From: Palsa-459 sp035937595
GTDB taxonomy: Bacteria; Actinomycetota; Acidimicrobiia; Acidimicrobiales; RAAP-2
Assembly (NCBI GenBank): GCA_035937595.1
Contig: DASZHS010000051.1
Location: 5,847-69,846, forward strand
Reading direction: 5' to 3'
DNA length: 64,000 bases
This document shows positions 8,801 through 16,353 of this stretch, one piece after another (the first letter of the stretch is position 1; each line of letters starts with the position of its first letter). Made by a program: the position numbers and the translations under genes. The notes under the pieces are model-generated. The model was not told where the DNA came from and made no database searches. It saw only the letters and a list, made by a program, of their open reading frames with translations.

Positions 8801-11800
8801 CGGCCGTGGTCGTCGACGGCGCGACGCCCGTGATCGTCGGGGTCGTGAGCTGCGTGGAGGCCACCGCCGAGCTGGCCGAGACGGCCGAGGTCGCCGACAC
8901 GAACGCCGTGCTGCCCGGGATCGCGGTGATGGTCACGAAGTAGCTCGTGCCCTCGGCGAGCGGGACGATCTGCGCCCCGGAGGTGTAGTTGGTCTGCGAG
9001 AGGCATCCCGAGGTCATCGCGGCGTTCGTGCAGGCCTTGGCCGTGTAGCTCGCGGGCGCGGTGCCGGACGAGGCTGCGAACGTGGCCGTGATCGCGCCGG
9101 CGACCGTCGTGGACGAGGCGACGACCGGCGTGCCGGGGGTCCCCAGCTGGCTCGTCGCGTTCTGCGGCCCGGCCGTCGCCGAGGGTGCCGAGGCGAGGTA
9201 GCCGCTGGAGGCGTTGGCCGTGACCGTCACGTAGTAGGTGGTGCCCGGCGCGCCCTGGACGTAGGCGAGCCCGGTGAGGTTGGCGCCAGAGGCGAGGTTG
9301 CCGTTCGAGACGCAGCCCGTCGTCATGCCCGCGTTGGTGCAGGCGGTCACCGTGTAGGTCTGGCCGCCCGGGGCGTTCGACGACCCGGTGTAGGTGACGG
9401 CGATCGAGCCCGCGACGGTGCCGTAGGCGAGGGAGACGCCGGTCGGGGCGACGAGCTGGGACGTGGCGAGCGTCGGTCCCGACGACGCCGTCGTTGCCGC
9501 GACGTACGCCGCCGACCCCGAGACCGCCGTGATCGTCGTGTAGTAACCGGTCCCCGCGGTGAGGCCGGTGAGCGAGGTGCCCGAGGTGTCACCCGGGTAC
9601 GTGGCGCAGCCCGTGGTCATGGCGGCGTTCGTGCAGACCGTGGCCGTGTAGCTCGCCGGCGCGACACCGCTCGAGGCGGTGAAGGTGGCCGTGATCGCCC
9701 CGACCGTCGTCGCGGACGGGGTCGTGACGAGGTTCGTCGGCGTTGCGAGCTGGCTCGTGGCGGCGTGCGGTCCACCCACACCTGACGCACCCGAGGTGAG
9801 GTAGCCGCTCGACGCCTGCGCGATGGCGGTCACGTAGTAGCTGGTGCCCGCGCTGCCCGCCGCGAAGGCGAGCCCCGTCGCGTTGCCGCCGGACAGCACG
9901 TTGGTGTCCGTCACGCAGCCCGAGGACATCGAGACGTTGGTGCAGGCCGTGATCGTGAAGAGCTGGCCGGCCGGCGCGTTCGCCGACGACGTCGTGATCG
10001 CCAGCGAGCCGGCGACCGTGCCGTAGGCGAGGGTGGGCGTCGTGGGCGTCGCGAGCTGCACGGTCGCCATCGTCGGGCCCACGGCGGCCGTGGTGGTCGG
10101 CAGGTAACCCGTCGAGGCGACGGCGGTGATGGTCACGAAGTACGACGTCCCGGCGGTGAGGCCGGTGAACTGCGACCCCGACGCGTAGCCCAGGTGGGTG
10201 ACGCAGTTCTGGGTCATGCCCGCGTCGGTGCACGCGATGGCCGTGTAGCTCTGGCCACCGGGCGCGTTCGCGGACCCGCTGAACCCGATCGTGAGCTGCC
10301 CGGCGGTCGTCGTCGAGGGGGCGACGCTCGTGATCGTCGGGGTGCTGAGCTGCACGGTGGCCATGACCGAGCTCGACGCGCCCGACGTCGACGCTGCGTA
10401 GGCGGCGCTCGAGGAGACGGCCGTGATCGTCACGAAGTACGTGGACCCCTGGGTGAGACCGGTGAACTGGGCGCCCGAGGTGTAGTTGGCCGTGGTGACG
10501 CAGTTCTGGGTCATGCCCGCGTTGGTGCACGCGTTCACCGAGTAGCTCGCCACGGTCGGGCCGGACGAGTTCGTGAACGTCGCGGTGATCGCACCCGCGG
10601 TGGTCGAAGAGGGCGCGACGGTCGGCGTGCCCGGTGCGTTGAGGAGGCTCGTGTCCGCCTGCGGCCCCGCCACGCCCGAGGTGCCCGAGCCGAGGTAGCC
10701 GCTCGACGACTGGGCGGTGACGGTCGCGTAGTAGCTCGAGCCCGGCGAGCCCTGGGTGTAGGCGAGGCCCGTGGCGTTCCCGCCTGACAGCACGTTGGTG
10801 GTCGTGACGCAGCCCGTGGTCATCGCCGCGTTGGTGCACGCCTTGACGGTGTACAGCTGTCCGACGGGGCCGTTGGACGTCGTCGCGGTCACCGAGATCG
10901 AGCCCGCGACCGAGCCGAAGCCGAGGGTCGGCGTGGCCGGTGTCGCGAGCTGGACCGTGGCCAGGGTCGGACCGACCGGCGCCGTGGTGGCGGCGAGGTA
11001 GTTCGCCGAGGAGACCGCGGTGATCGTGACGTAGTAGAGCGTTCCCGGTGTCAACCCCGTGAACTGCGACCCCGACGTGTAGCTCGCGTGCGAGACACAG
11101 TTGAGCGTCATGGCGACGTCGGTGCACGCCGTCGCGGTGTAGGTCTGCCCGCCGGGCGCGTTCGATGAGCCCGTGTAGTTGATCGTGAGCTGGCCGGCGG
11201 TGCTGTTCGATGGGGCGACCGCGTTGATGGTCGGCGTGTTGAGCTGAGTCGACGCGCCGGTCGGATTGGTCGACACCGGAGACGTGTTCCCCACGTAGCC
11301 CGACGGCGGGTTGGACGTCACGGTGACCCAGTAGCTCGAACCCTGGTTGAGCCCGTTCATCGTGCCGCCCGACGTGATGAAGGCGGTCTGGCAGTTCGAC
11401 GTCATCGAAGAGTTCGTGCACGCCGTCGCCGTGTAGCCGGTGGGCGCCGTGCCGCCCGGCGCGGCGTAGGTGATCACGATCGCGCCCGGGGTGCTCGTCG
11501 ATGCCACGGCCGTCGGGATGCCCGGTGCGTTGAGCCGGCTGGTGTCCACCTGTGACAGCGGCGAGGTCGAGGCGGAGACGAAGTAGCCCGACGAGGCGTT
11601 GGCGGTGACGGTCACGAAGTACGTCGTGCCCGGCGAGCCCTGGGTGAAGCTGAGCCCGGTCAGGTTGCTCCCCGACGTGAGGCTGGCGTTCGACACGCAC
11701 CCGGTCGTCATGCCGACGTTGGTGCAGGCCCTGGCGGTGTACGTCTGGCCGGGCGCGGCGTTGGAGGACGGGGTGTACGAGACGTTGATCGAGCCCGCCA

Positions 11801-13670
11801 CGGTGCCGTAGGCGAGCGAGACGCCGGTTGGGGCCGCGAGCTGGGTGGTGGCGGGCACGCCCGGGGCGACGGAGGTGCTCGCACCGAGGAACCCCGCCGA
11901 CGGCGGGTTCGCGAGCAGCTGGACGTAGTAGGTGGTGCCCGCCGTGAGCCCCGTGAGCTGGGTGGTGCCGGGGCTCACCGACTGGGTGGTGCACCCGGCC
12001 GTCATCGCGGCGTTGGTGCAGATCGACGCCGTGTACGACGCGGGCACGGTCGGGCCGGCCGACGCCGCGAAGGTGACCGACACCGCGCCCGGTGTCGTCG
12101 CCGACGACGCCGTCGAGAACCCCGTCGGCGGGTTCAGCTGGCTCACGTCGGCCTGCGGCGCGGAGACGCCGGAGGCCGCCGAGACGAGGTACCCCGGCGA
12201 GGCGTCGGCCGAGACGGTGACGTAGTACGTCGTGCCCGCCGAGCCGGCGCTGTAGGCGAGGCCCGTGAGGTTGCCGCCCGCTGTCACGGCGCCGGTCACG
12301 CACCCGCTCGTCATCGCCGCGTTCGTGCAGGCCCTCGCCGTGTAGGTCTGCGTCGGGGACGCCGGGGTCGGCGTCGAGAAGGTGACGGAGAGCGAGCCCG
12401 CGACCGTGCCGTAGGCGAGCGTCGGGGTGCCCGGCGCGTTCAGCTGGACCGTCGCCTGGGCGGGTCCGGCCGTCGCAGAGGTGGCCGGCAGGTACAGCGG
12501 CGTGGGCGCGTTCGCCGTCACGGTGACGTAGTAGCCCGTCCCCGGCGTGAGCCCCGTGAGGTCCGAGCCAGAGGTGAAGTTGTTCTGGGTCACGCACCCG
12601 AAGCCGACACCGGAGTTCGCGCACGCCGTGACGGTGTAGTTCTCGCCACCGGGTGCGTTCGACGAGCCGGTGAACGTGACGTTGACCGCGCCGGCCTGGG
12701 TGGTGGAGGGGATCAGCGAGGTGATCACGGGCTGGGTGAGCTGCGTGTAGACGCTGAACGGGGTCGAGATCGCCGGCACGAGTGCGCCGCCGCCCGAGCC
12801 CGGGTCCGACGCCGTCAGCTGGTAGTTCAGCCCGGCGAGGTTGATGCTGCAGCCGCTGAAGATGACGACGCCGGAGTTCTCGACGCCCGTGCAGTACTGC
12901 GACAGGACCGCACCGCCCGTGCCCGTCCCCGTGGTGATCGTGAGGGTCACGGGCGAGAGGTCCGTCGTGACGACGTGGCCGGAGGAGTCCTCGACGGCGA
13001 CCGCGGGCTGGGAGGTGAAGGCGACGCCCGCGTCGGCCCCGCTCGGCTGTTGGACGAAGACGAGCTGGTACGCCGGCCCGCCCACGGGGACCGGCGGTGC
13101 GTACGGGTTGTCCACGATGAAGTTGTTCGTGTAGCTCTGCCCGGTGGTCGTGCTCGTGATCGTGATCGTGATCCACTGCGGCGAGTTCGGCACGCACTGG
13201 CTGATGTTCGAGGAGAACACCGAGCCGGTCCAGTACTGCACGCTCGTGACCTGCGCGCTGTAGCCGCTCGGCAGGTTGAAGACCACCGCGCCCGGACCGC
13301 TCTGGTAGTAGGCGAGCGGCGCGCACGACTCGTAGAGCGGGTTGGGCTGCTGCTGGATCTGGGAGATGGCCTGCTGGGAGGCGCTGCGGATCACGGTGTC
13401 GAAGGTCGCGAGGCTCCGGTGCACGGCGGACGCCGAGATGGACGCCGCGAACGCGACGAGGAGCGCGACGGAGGCGATCCCGAGGATGGCGATGGCGAAG
13501 AGGACCTCGATCAGCGTGTCGCCTGCCTCGTCCGGCGCCCGCCCCGGACCGTCCCGTCCCGTCGCACGACGGACGAGGCCCTGCCAGCCCGTCGTGCGCG
13601 ACGCAACGCAGCCCACACCGCGTTGAGGCGGTGCGGTCGAGCGAAGCGGGGGACGAGTCGGAGGGCTCAT
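2880..13670 (-). CDS. Giant prepilin-like protein with 33 fibronectin-III-like repeats
   Basis: The 3,596-residue protein starts at an ATG overlapping the upstream stop by 4 bp. A 50-residue leader ends EAG, followed by DTLIEVLFAIAILGIA. This is a prepilin N-terminus with Glu5 but Asp, not Phe, at +1. Residues 51-75 form the helix and about 76-200 a small pilin-like head with cysteines. Residues about 200-310 form an Ig-like strand domain (LVFVQQPSG...). From 312 to the end run 33 repeats of about 97-102 residues, each with a C-x8-C loop (CTNAAMTTGC type) and a Y(Y/W)VT(I/V)TA strand typical of FnIII folds. It is encoded between a PilW-like and a PilX-like subunit, so it is probably exported as a pilus-tip or pilus-linked adhesin. 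Function is inferred; no homologue could be searched. Confidence 0.85.
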   Translation of the reverse strand: MSPPTRPPLRSTAPPQRGVGCVASRTTGWQGLVRRATGRDGPGRAPDEAGDTLIEVLFAIAILGIASVALLVAFAASISASAVHRSLATFDTVIRSASQQAISQIQQQPNPLYESCAPLAYYQSGPGAVVFNLPSGYSAQVTSVQYWTGSVFSSNISQCVPNSPQWITITITSTTTGQSYTNNFIVDNPYAPPVPVGGPAYQLVFVQQPSGADAGVAFTSQPAVAVEDSSGHVVTTDLSPVTLTITTGTGTGGAVLSQYCTGVENSGVVIFSGCSINLAGLNYQLTASDPGSGGGALVPAISTPFSVYTQLTQPVITSLIPSTTQAGAVNVTFTGSSNAPGGENYTVTACANSGVGFGCVTQNNFTSGSDLTGLTPGTGYYVTVTANAPTPLYLPATSATAGPAQATVQLNAPGTPTLAYGTVAGSLSVTFSTPTPASPTQTYTARACTNAAMTSGCVTGAVTAGGNLTGLAYSAGSAGTTYYVTVSADASPGYLVSAASGVSAPQADVSQLNPPTGFSTASSATTPGAVSVTFAASAGPTVPASYTASICTNAAMTAGCTTQSVSPGTTQLTGLTAGTTYYVQLLANPPSAGFLGASTSVAPGVPATTQLAAPTGVSLAYGTVAGSINVSYTPSSNAAPGQTYTARACTNVGMTTGCVSNASLTSGSNLTGLSFTQGSPGTTYFVTVTANASSGYFVSASTSPLSQVDTSRLNAPGIPTAVASTSTPGAIVITYAAPGGTAPTGYTATACTNSSMTSNCQTAFITSGGTMNGLNQGSSYWVTVTSNPPSGYVGNTSPVSTNPTGASTQLNTPTINAVAPSNSTAGQLTINYTGSSNAPGGQTYTATACTDVAMTLNCVSHASYTSGSQFTGLTPGTLYYVTITAVSSANYLAATTAPVGPTLATVQLATPATPTLGFGSVAGSISVTATTSNGPVGQLYTVKACTNAAMTTGCVTTTNVLSGGNATGLAYTQGSPGSSYYATVTAQSSSGYLGSGTSGVAGPQADTSLLNAPGTPTVAPSSTTAGAITATFTNSSGPTVASYSVNACTNAGMTQNCVTTANYTSGAQFTGLTQGSTYFVTITAVSSSAAYAASTSGASSSVMATVQLSTPTITSVAPSTTTAGQLTIGFSGSANAPGGQSYTAIACTDAGMTQNCVTHLGYASGSQFTGLTAGTSYFVTITAVASTGYLPTTTAAVGPTMATVQLATPTTPTLAYGTVAGSLAITTSSANAPAGQLFTITACTNVSMSSGCVTDTNVLSGGNATGLAFAAGSAGTSYYVTAIAQASSGYLTSGASGVGGPHAATSQLATPTNLVTTPSATTVGAITATFTASSGVAPASYTATVCTNAAMTTGCATYPGDTSGTSLTGLTAGTGYYTTITAVSGSAAYVAATTASSGPTLATSQLVAPTGVSLAYGTVAGSIAVTYTGSSNAPGGQTYTVTACTNAGMTTGCVSNGNLASGANLTGLAYVQGAPGTTYYVTVTANASSGYLASAPSATAGPQNATSQLGTPGTPVVASSTTVAGAITATFAASSGTAPASYTAKACTNAAMTSGCLSQTNYTSGAQIVPLAEGTSYFVTITAIPGSTAFVSATSAVSASSAVASTQLTTPTITGVAPSTTTAGAITIAYTGSANAPGGQIYTATACTDVAMTLNCTAVPGYVSGSQLTGLGAGTAYYVTITAGASNGYLAATTSATGPVLATVQLATPTTTVLAYGATAGSINVTTSSANAPAGQTYTVKACTNAGMTTGCVTSAPILSGSDVGSLAYSVGSAGTAYYVTVTAVPSSGYLQSATSAVGGPHNDTSQIGTPGTPVVASSTTTAGAITATFTASPGVAPTSYTATACTNAAMTQNCVTQASYTSGAQLTGLTPGSSYWAQVAAVPPVGFIAATSAVSASSALASTQLTAPTGVSLAYGTVAGSIAVTYTGSSNAPGGQTYTVTACTNAGMTTGCVSNGNLASGANLTGLAYVQGAPGTAYYVTVTANASTGYAVSPPSAVAGPQNATSQIGVPGTPVTASSTTTAGAITATFTASAGTAPASYTAKACTNAAMTTGCVTQASYASGAQLAGLTPGTSYFVTVTAVPPAGYVSATSAVSASAAATTQLATPTINSVTPSATTAGALTISFSGSANAPGGQTYTATACTNAGMTTGCVTQANYTSNAQLTGLTAGSSYWVTITAVASSGYLAATTGSVGPTLATIQLAAPTGVSLAYGTVAGSIAVTYTGSSNAPGGQTYTVKACTNAGMTTGCVTNANLASGANLTGLAYAQGASGTAYYVTVTANASSGYLVSAPSSTAGPQNATSQVGAPGTPTVASSLTTAGAITATFTASAGVAPASYTATACTNAAMTTGCVTQASYASGTQLTGLTPGTSYYVTITAVPPAGFVSATSAVSASSAPATTQLAAPTGVSLAYGTVAGSIAVSYTGSSNAAGGQTYTVTACTNAGMTTGCVSNANLASGANLTGLAYVQGSAGTAYYVTVTANGSSGYLVSAPSSTAGPQNATSQVNAPGTPVTASSTTTAGAITATFSASTGVAPASYTATACTNAAMTAGCVAQANYASGAQLTGLVQGTSYYVTITAVPPAGYVSATSAVSASAAAATTQLATPSTPVLAYGPIAGSLTVTSTSSNAPGGETYTVKACTNAGMTTGCVTNASFTSGSTLSGLAYTQGSVGTSYYVTATANPVSGYVGSATSSVGGPQADTSQVNAPGTPTGAPSTTTAGAITSTFTASSGVAPASYTATVCTNAAMTTGCVTQTSYTSGAQLTGLTQGTSYYVEIIAVPPAGFVSATSAVSASATPATTQLAAATITSVSPSSTTAGQLTINFTGAANAPGGQSYTATACTNAAMTTGCVTQASYASGTPVTGLTPGTNYWATITAVASSGYLASTSSAFGPTLATVQLATPTINSVAPSATTAGALTITYTGSANAPGGQSYTATACTNVGMTTGCVTQTNYASGAQLTGLSAGTNYYVTLTAVASSGYLPVTTSAVGPTLATIQLNAPTAVSLALGTVAGSVAVTFTGSSNAPGGQSYTATACTNAGMTTGCVTGAITSGGNLTGLAYTQGSAGTAYYVTVTASASSGYLASSPSSVAGPQAEMSQVNAPTGLATAPSTTTAGAITATFTASTGTAPTSYTALACTNAAMTTGCVTKTSYVSGTQLTGLTAGTNYYVTITAVPPAGYVSATTAVSSATLATVQLTSPTAVSLAYGTVAGSIAVTFTGSSNAPGGQLYTATACTNLAMTTGCVSGSITSGGNLTGLAYAQGAAGTSYYVTVTAAASSGYLVSAASSVAGPQAATSQLNAPTGLATAPSTTTAGAITATFTASTGVAPASYTAIACTNPGMTTGCVTKTSYVSGAQLTGLTAGTNYYVTITAVPPAGYVSATTAVSAATLATVQLTAPSSVALNYGSVAGSVAITFTAPGNAPGGQVYTATACTNAAMTTGCVSGAITSGANLAGLAYTVGSAGTNYWATVTATASSGYLVSPASTVAGPHADTSQLSPPTSVTASTGNAHGRLNVSFTASTGTAPASYTAIACTNAAMTTGCVTVTNFSSGGTVTGLVSGTTYYAEITAVAPSTAYLQATSSPPSSAPAS
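2883..12737 (-). repeat. Tandem array of 33 FnIII-like coding repeats (about 290-306 bp each)
   Basis: Three repeat classes can be told apart by their first strand: A (AYGTVAGSI..., about 102 residues), B (STTTAGAITATF..., about 97) and C (INSVAPSATTAGALTI...). From N- to C-terminus the order is C A B A B C A B C A B A B C A B A B C A B A B A B C C A B A B A B. Units end in a TQL/SQL/VQL linker. Several A units (12, 17, 20 and 22) are nearly identical, which points to recent duplication or gene conversion. The array makes long open frames on other frames and the opposite strand that are not genes. Confidence 0.9.
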
Positions 13671-15130
13671 GACAACAGCAGCCCCACGGCGACCGCCTCG
13701 AGGCCGGCGCCCTTCATGCCGACCGTCATGGTCGTCGGCGTCAGCGCCTCGACCATCGGCGTGCCCGTCTTCGTGGCCGACGGCTCCTGGCCGCCGGACT
13801 GGCAGACGACCTGGGTGGTCCCGAGGCCCTGGGGCCCGTTCCAGCTCGGCAGGTTGTTGCAGGTGTCGCCGTAGGGCGAGCCGGGCGAGTTGGGCAGGAG
13901 GTTGAGCGTCTGGTTCGAGGTCCAGGTGATCTGCTCGTTCGAGTCGGTGGTCTCGGCGTCGGCGCTCACCCACTCCCAGCCCGTCGCCGGCGCGCCGGTC
14001 GCGGTCGTCACCGTGATGTTGGAGAAGACCAGCGTGTTGGTCGGTCCGAAGCCGCTGTTCGTCTGGTACATGGCGGGCTTGATGCACGACGGCGTGGGAT
14101 TCCCCTGCCCGTCCTCGGGCGCCGTCGCGTCAGGGCAGCCGAGCCCGGTGTAGAACGGCGAGGAGCTGCCGTCCTGGTTCACGAGCGTGTTGCCCATGAA
14201 TGCCTCGGGGTACGTGGGCAGGGACGCGGCGAACATCGGCTGGTTGCCCGACTCGCTCATGCAGAAGCTGAGCGTGAAGCCGCCCGGGATGTTCGCGACG
14301 AACTCCTGGCACGCGGGCGCCGCCGCGGTCGTGGCGTTGTACGACGACATGTCGACGAAGCAGAGGGTCTTCGCGTAGGTGCCGTTCGAGACCGTGCCAC
14401 CCTCCGTCACGGCAAAGCCACACGTCGTGTTGGACGCGACCACGATGGGCTGGCCGGCCGTGCTCGGCGGCGAGCTGTTCGCGGGCACCGCCGAGAGGCT
14501 GTAGGCGTAGTTGCTCTGCGGCTCGGTGATCGAGAACTTCACGTTCGTCACGGGCTGGGACGCGGTCCATCCGGCGGCTGCGAGCGTGTTCTCGCCGGCC
14601 GGCGAGATCGCGGGCGGGAGCTGGCTCGACCCGATGTCGAACGCGACGGTCGACGCGAAGTCGGGGGTCGCCGAGGTCCCGTTGGTGCAGTACTCGCGGC
14701 GCAGGAGGTAGATGGATCCCTTCTGCACCCTGCTGTAGGACACGACCGTCTGGTAGGTGTTCGTCACCGTGTTCAGGTTCCAGGCGAGGCCGAGCAGCTG
14801 GGTGCCGTCGCCGCACTGCGTGGCGGACGACGACGTCGTGATCTGCAAGGCGCTCTGGACGTCGCGCACGTAGTTGGCCGAGACGACCTGGGCGTCCTGG
14901 GAGTCGCCGAGGCGGTGCGAGACGCTGCCTTGGATCGAGAAGACCGCGATCAGCCCCGCCGCGATCCCGGCGATGACGATCGGCAGGACGGCGACGACGA
15001 TGACGAGCTCGAGCAGGGTGAACCCGTCGTCGGGGCCGCGCCGCCCTGCGGTCCAGCGATGACCGTGTCGCGCGAGCAGGTCGCGCCTGGACCGCCTCGG
15101 CCGAAGCCACCCGGATGGGCGCCCACTCAC
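13667..15130 (-). CDS. PilW-like prepilin / pseudopilin
   Basis: The 487-residue protein has a GTG start overlapping the pilC stop by 4 bp. A basic 36-residue leader precedes G-FTLLELVIVVAVLPIVI, the type IV N-terminus with Glu5; a proline sits inside the helix. The large globular part (about 430 residues) is rich in Ser/Thr/Asn with about ten cysteines. The size fits PilW-type minor pilins, and the gene position between pilC and the giant prepilin supports membership of a minor-pilin tip complex. Its stop overlaps the start of the giant gene by ATGA, so synthesis of the two is probably coupled. Confidence 0.8.
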   Translation of the reverse strand: MSGRPSGWLRPRRSRRDLLARHGHRWTAGRRGPDDGFTLLELVIVVAVLPIVIAGIAAGLIAVFSIQGSVSHRLGDSQDAQVVSANYVRDVQSALQITTSSSATQCGDGTQLLGLAWNLNTVTNTYQTVVSYSRVQKGSIYLLRREYCTNGTSATPDFASTVAFDIGSSQLPPAISPAGENTLAAAGWTASQPVTNVKFSITEPQSNYAYSLSAVPANSSPPSTAGQPIVVASNTTCGFAVTEGGTVSNGTYAKTLCFVDMSSYNATTAAAPACQEFVANIPGGFTLSFCMSESGNQPMFAASLPTYPEAFMGNTLVNQDGSSSPFYTGLGCPDATAPEDGQGNPTPSCIKPAMYQTNSGFGPTNTLVFSNITVTTATGAPATGWEWVSADAETTDSNEQITWTSNQTLNLLPNSPGSPYGDTCNNLPSWNGPQGLGTTQVVCQSGGQEPSATKTGTPMVEALTPTTMTVGMKGAGLEAVAVGLLLS

Positions 15131-16353
15131 GACACCTTCACCTGGCTGTAGATGCCGTACATCGCCGAGATCAGCGCGACCGCGACGAAGCCGACGACGA
15201 CGCCCATGAAGATGATGACGGCGGGCTCGAAGAGGCTCGTGAACCGCTTGACCTTCTCGTCGAGCTCGCGGCTGTAGTACTCGGCGGCGACCTGCAGCTG
15301 CTGGTCGAGCGTGCCGGTCTCCTCGCCGACGCGGAACATCTGACGGGCGGCACCCGGGAACAAGCCCGTGTCGGCGAGTGGGCCGGCGAGGCCCTTGCCC
15401 TCCATCATCTGCTCGCGGATGTGCTCGATGGCGTCGTGGTACACCACGTTGTTCGTGGAGTCGGCGGTGACGGTCAGCGAGCGCGGCAGGTCGACACCGG
15501 CCCGGATCATCGACGACAGCACGCGGCAGACGCGCTCGAGCACGGCCGCCTGGATCAGGTCACCGAGGACGGGGACCTTGAGCGCCAGCGCGTCCAGCCG
15601 TGCGCGACCCTTGGGCGAGCGCCGCATCGCGATGAACCCGGCGACCATGGCGAGGATGAGGATCCCGATCGCCCACCACCACTTCGACACGAAGGACGAG
15701 CACCACAGCAGCATCCGCGTCGGGAGCGGCAGCTTGGCGTTGAGGGACTTGAAGAACGTGACGAACTTGGGGAGGACGAACACGGCCAGGACGAAGACCA
15801 CGACGATCGACATGACGAAGACGATCGCGGGGTACACCATGGCGGAGACGAACTTGGCCCTGGCCTCGGTGTCGCGGTCGATGTAGTCGGCCAGCTGGTT
15901 CAGCGCCGAGTCGAGGTTCCCGGTCATCTCCGCGGACTCGAGGATGCCGACGTAGTAGGGCGGGAAGGCCTCGGGGTGCGAGGCGGCCGCGCCGGCGAAG
16001 GTGTCGCCTGCTCGGAGGTCCTCGATCATCTCGGCGAGGACCTTCCGCATCAGCTTCTGCGAGGTCTCGTCAAGGATGACCTCCATGGCCTCCATGATCG
16101 GGATGCCGGCGCGCATGAACACCGCGAGCTGTCGGGAGAAGTGTCCGACGTCCTTGCGAGGCACCATCTTCTTGGTGATCTCGAAGCTGAGGACGCTCTT
16201 CTTCTCGGTGACCTCGAGCGGCTGGTACCCGCGTTCGAGCAGTGCCAGGTGGGCCGCACCCGACGTCTCAGCGGACTCGATGCCCGAGACCTTCTTGCCT
16301 TCGGTGTCGAGCGCCTTGTAGGAGAACTTTGCGAGTGTCTTTTGAGGGCTCAT
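15127..16353 (-). CDS. pilC: Type IV pilus inner-membrane platform protein PilC
   Basis: The 408-residue protein shows the two GspF/PilC (T2SF) domains. The N-terminal cytoplasmic stretch begins FSYKALDTEGK with the RQLAVFMRAGIPIMEAM motif near residue 80. After the first membrane segments the second copy follows (RVLSSMIRAGVDLPRSL; FRVGEETGTLDQQL near 320-345), ending in a last membrane helix. It anchors PilB and passes pilins into the growing fibre. Start ATG 16353 overlaps the pilB stop (ATGA), giving strict coupling; an upstream extension would read through pilB in another frame and is not credible. Confidence 0.95.
   Translation of the reverse strand: MSPQKTLAKFSYKALDTEGKKVSGIESAETSGAAHLALLERGYQPLEVTEKKSVLSFEITKKMVPRKDVGHFSRQLAVFMRAGIPIMEAMEVILDETSQKLMRKVLAEMIEDLRAGDTFAGAAASHPEAFPPYYVGILESAEMTGNLDSALNQLADYIDRDTEARAKFVSAMVYPAIVFVMSIVVVFVLAVFVLPKFVTFFKSLNAKLPLPTRMLLWCSSFVSKWWWAIGILILAMVAGFIAMRRSPKGRARLDALALKVPVLGDLIQAAVLERVCRVLSSMIRAGVDLPRSLTVTADSTNNVVYHDAIEHIREQMMEGKGLAGPLADTGLFPGAARQMFRVGEETGTLDQQLQVAAEYYSRELDEKVKRFTSLFEPAVIIFMGVVVGFVAVALISAMYGIYSQVKVS

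Noticed and set aside
2883..12737. CRISPR array or satellite DNA
   Set aside because: The repeat unit is about 300 bp, codes in frame for FnIII-like domains, and has no short direct repeat with unique spacers.
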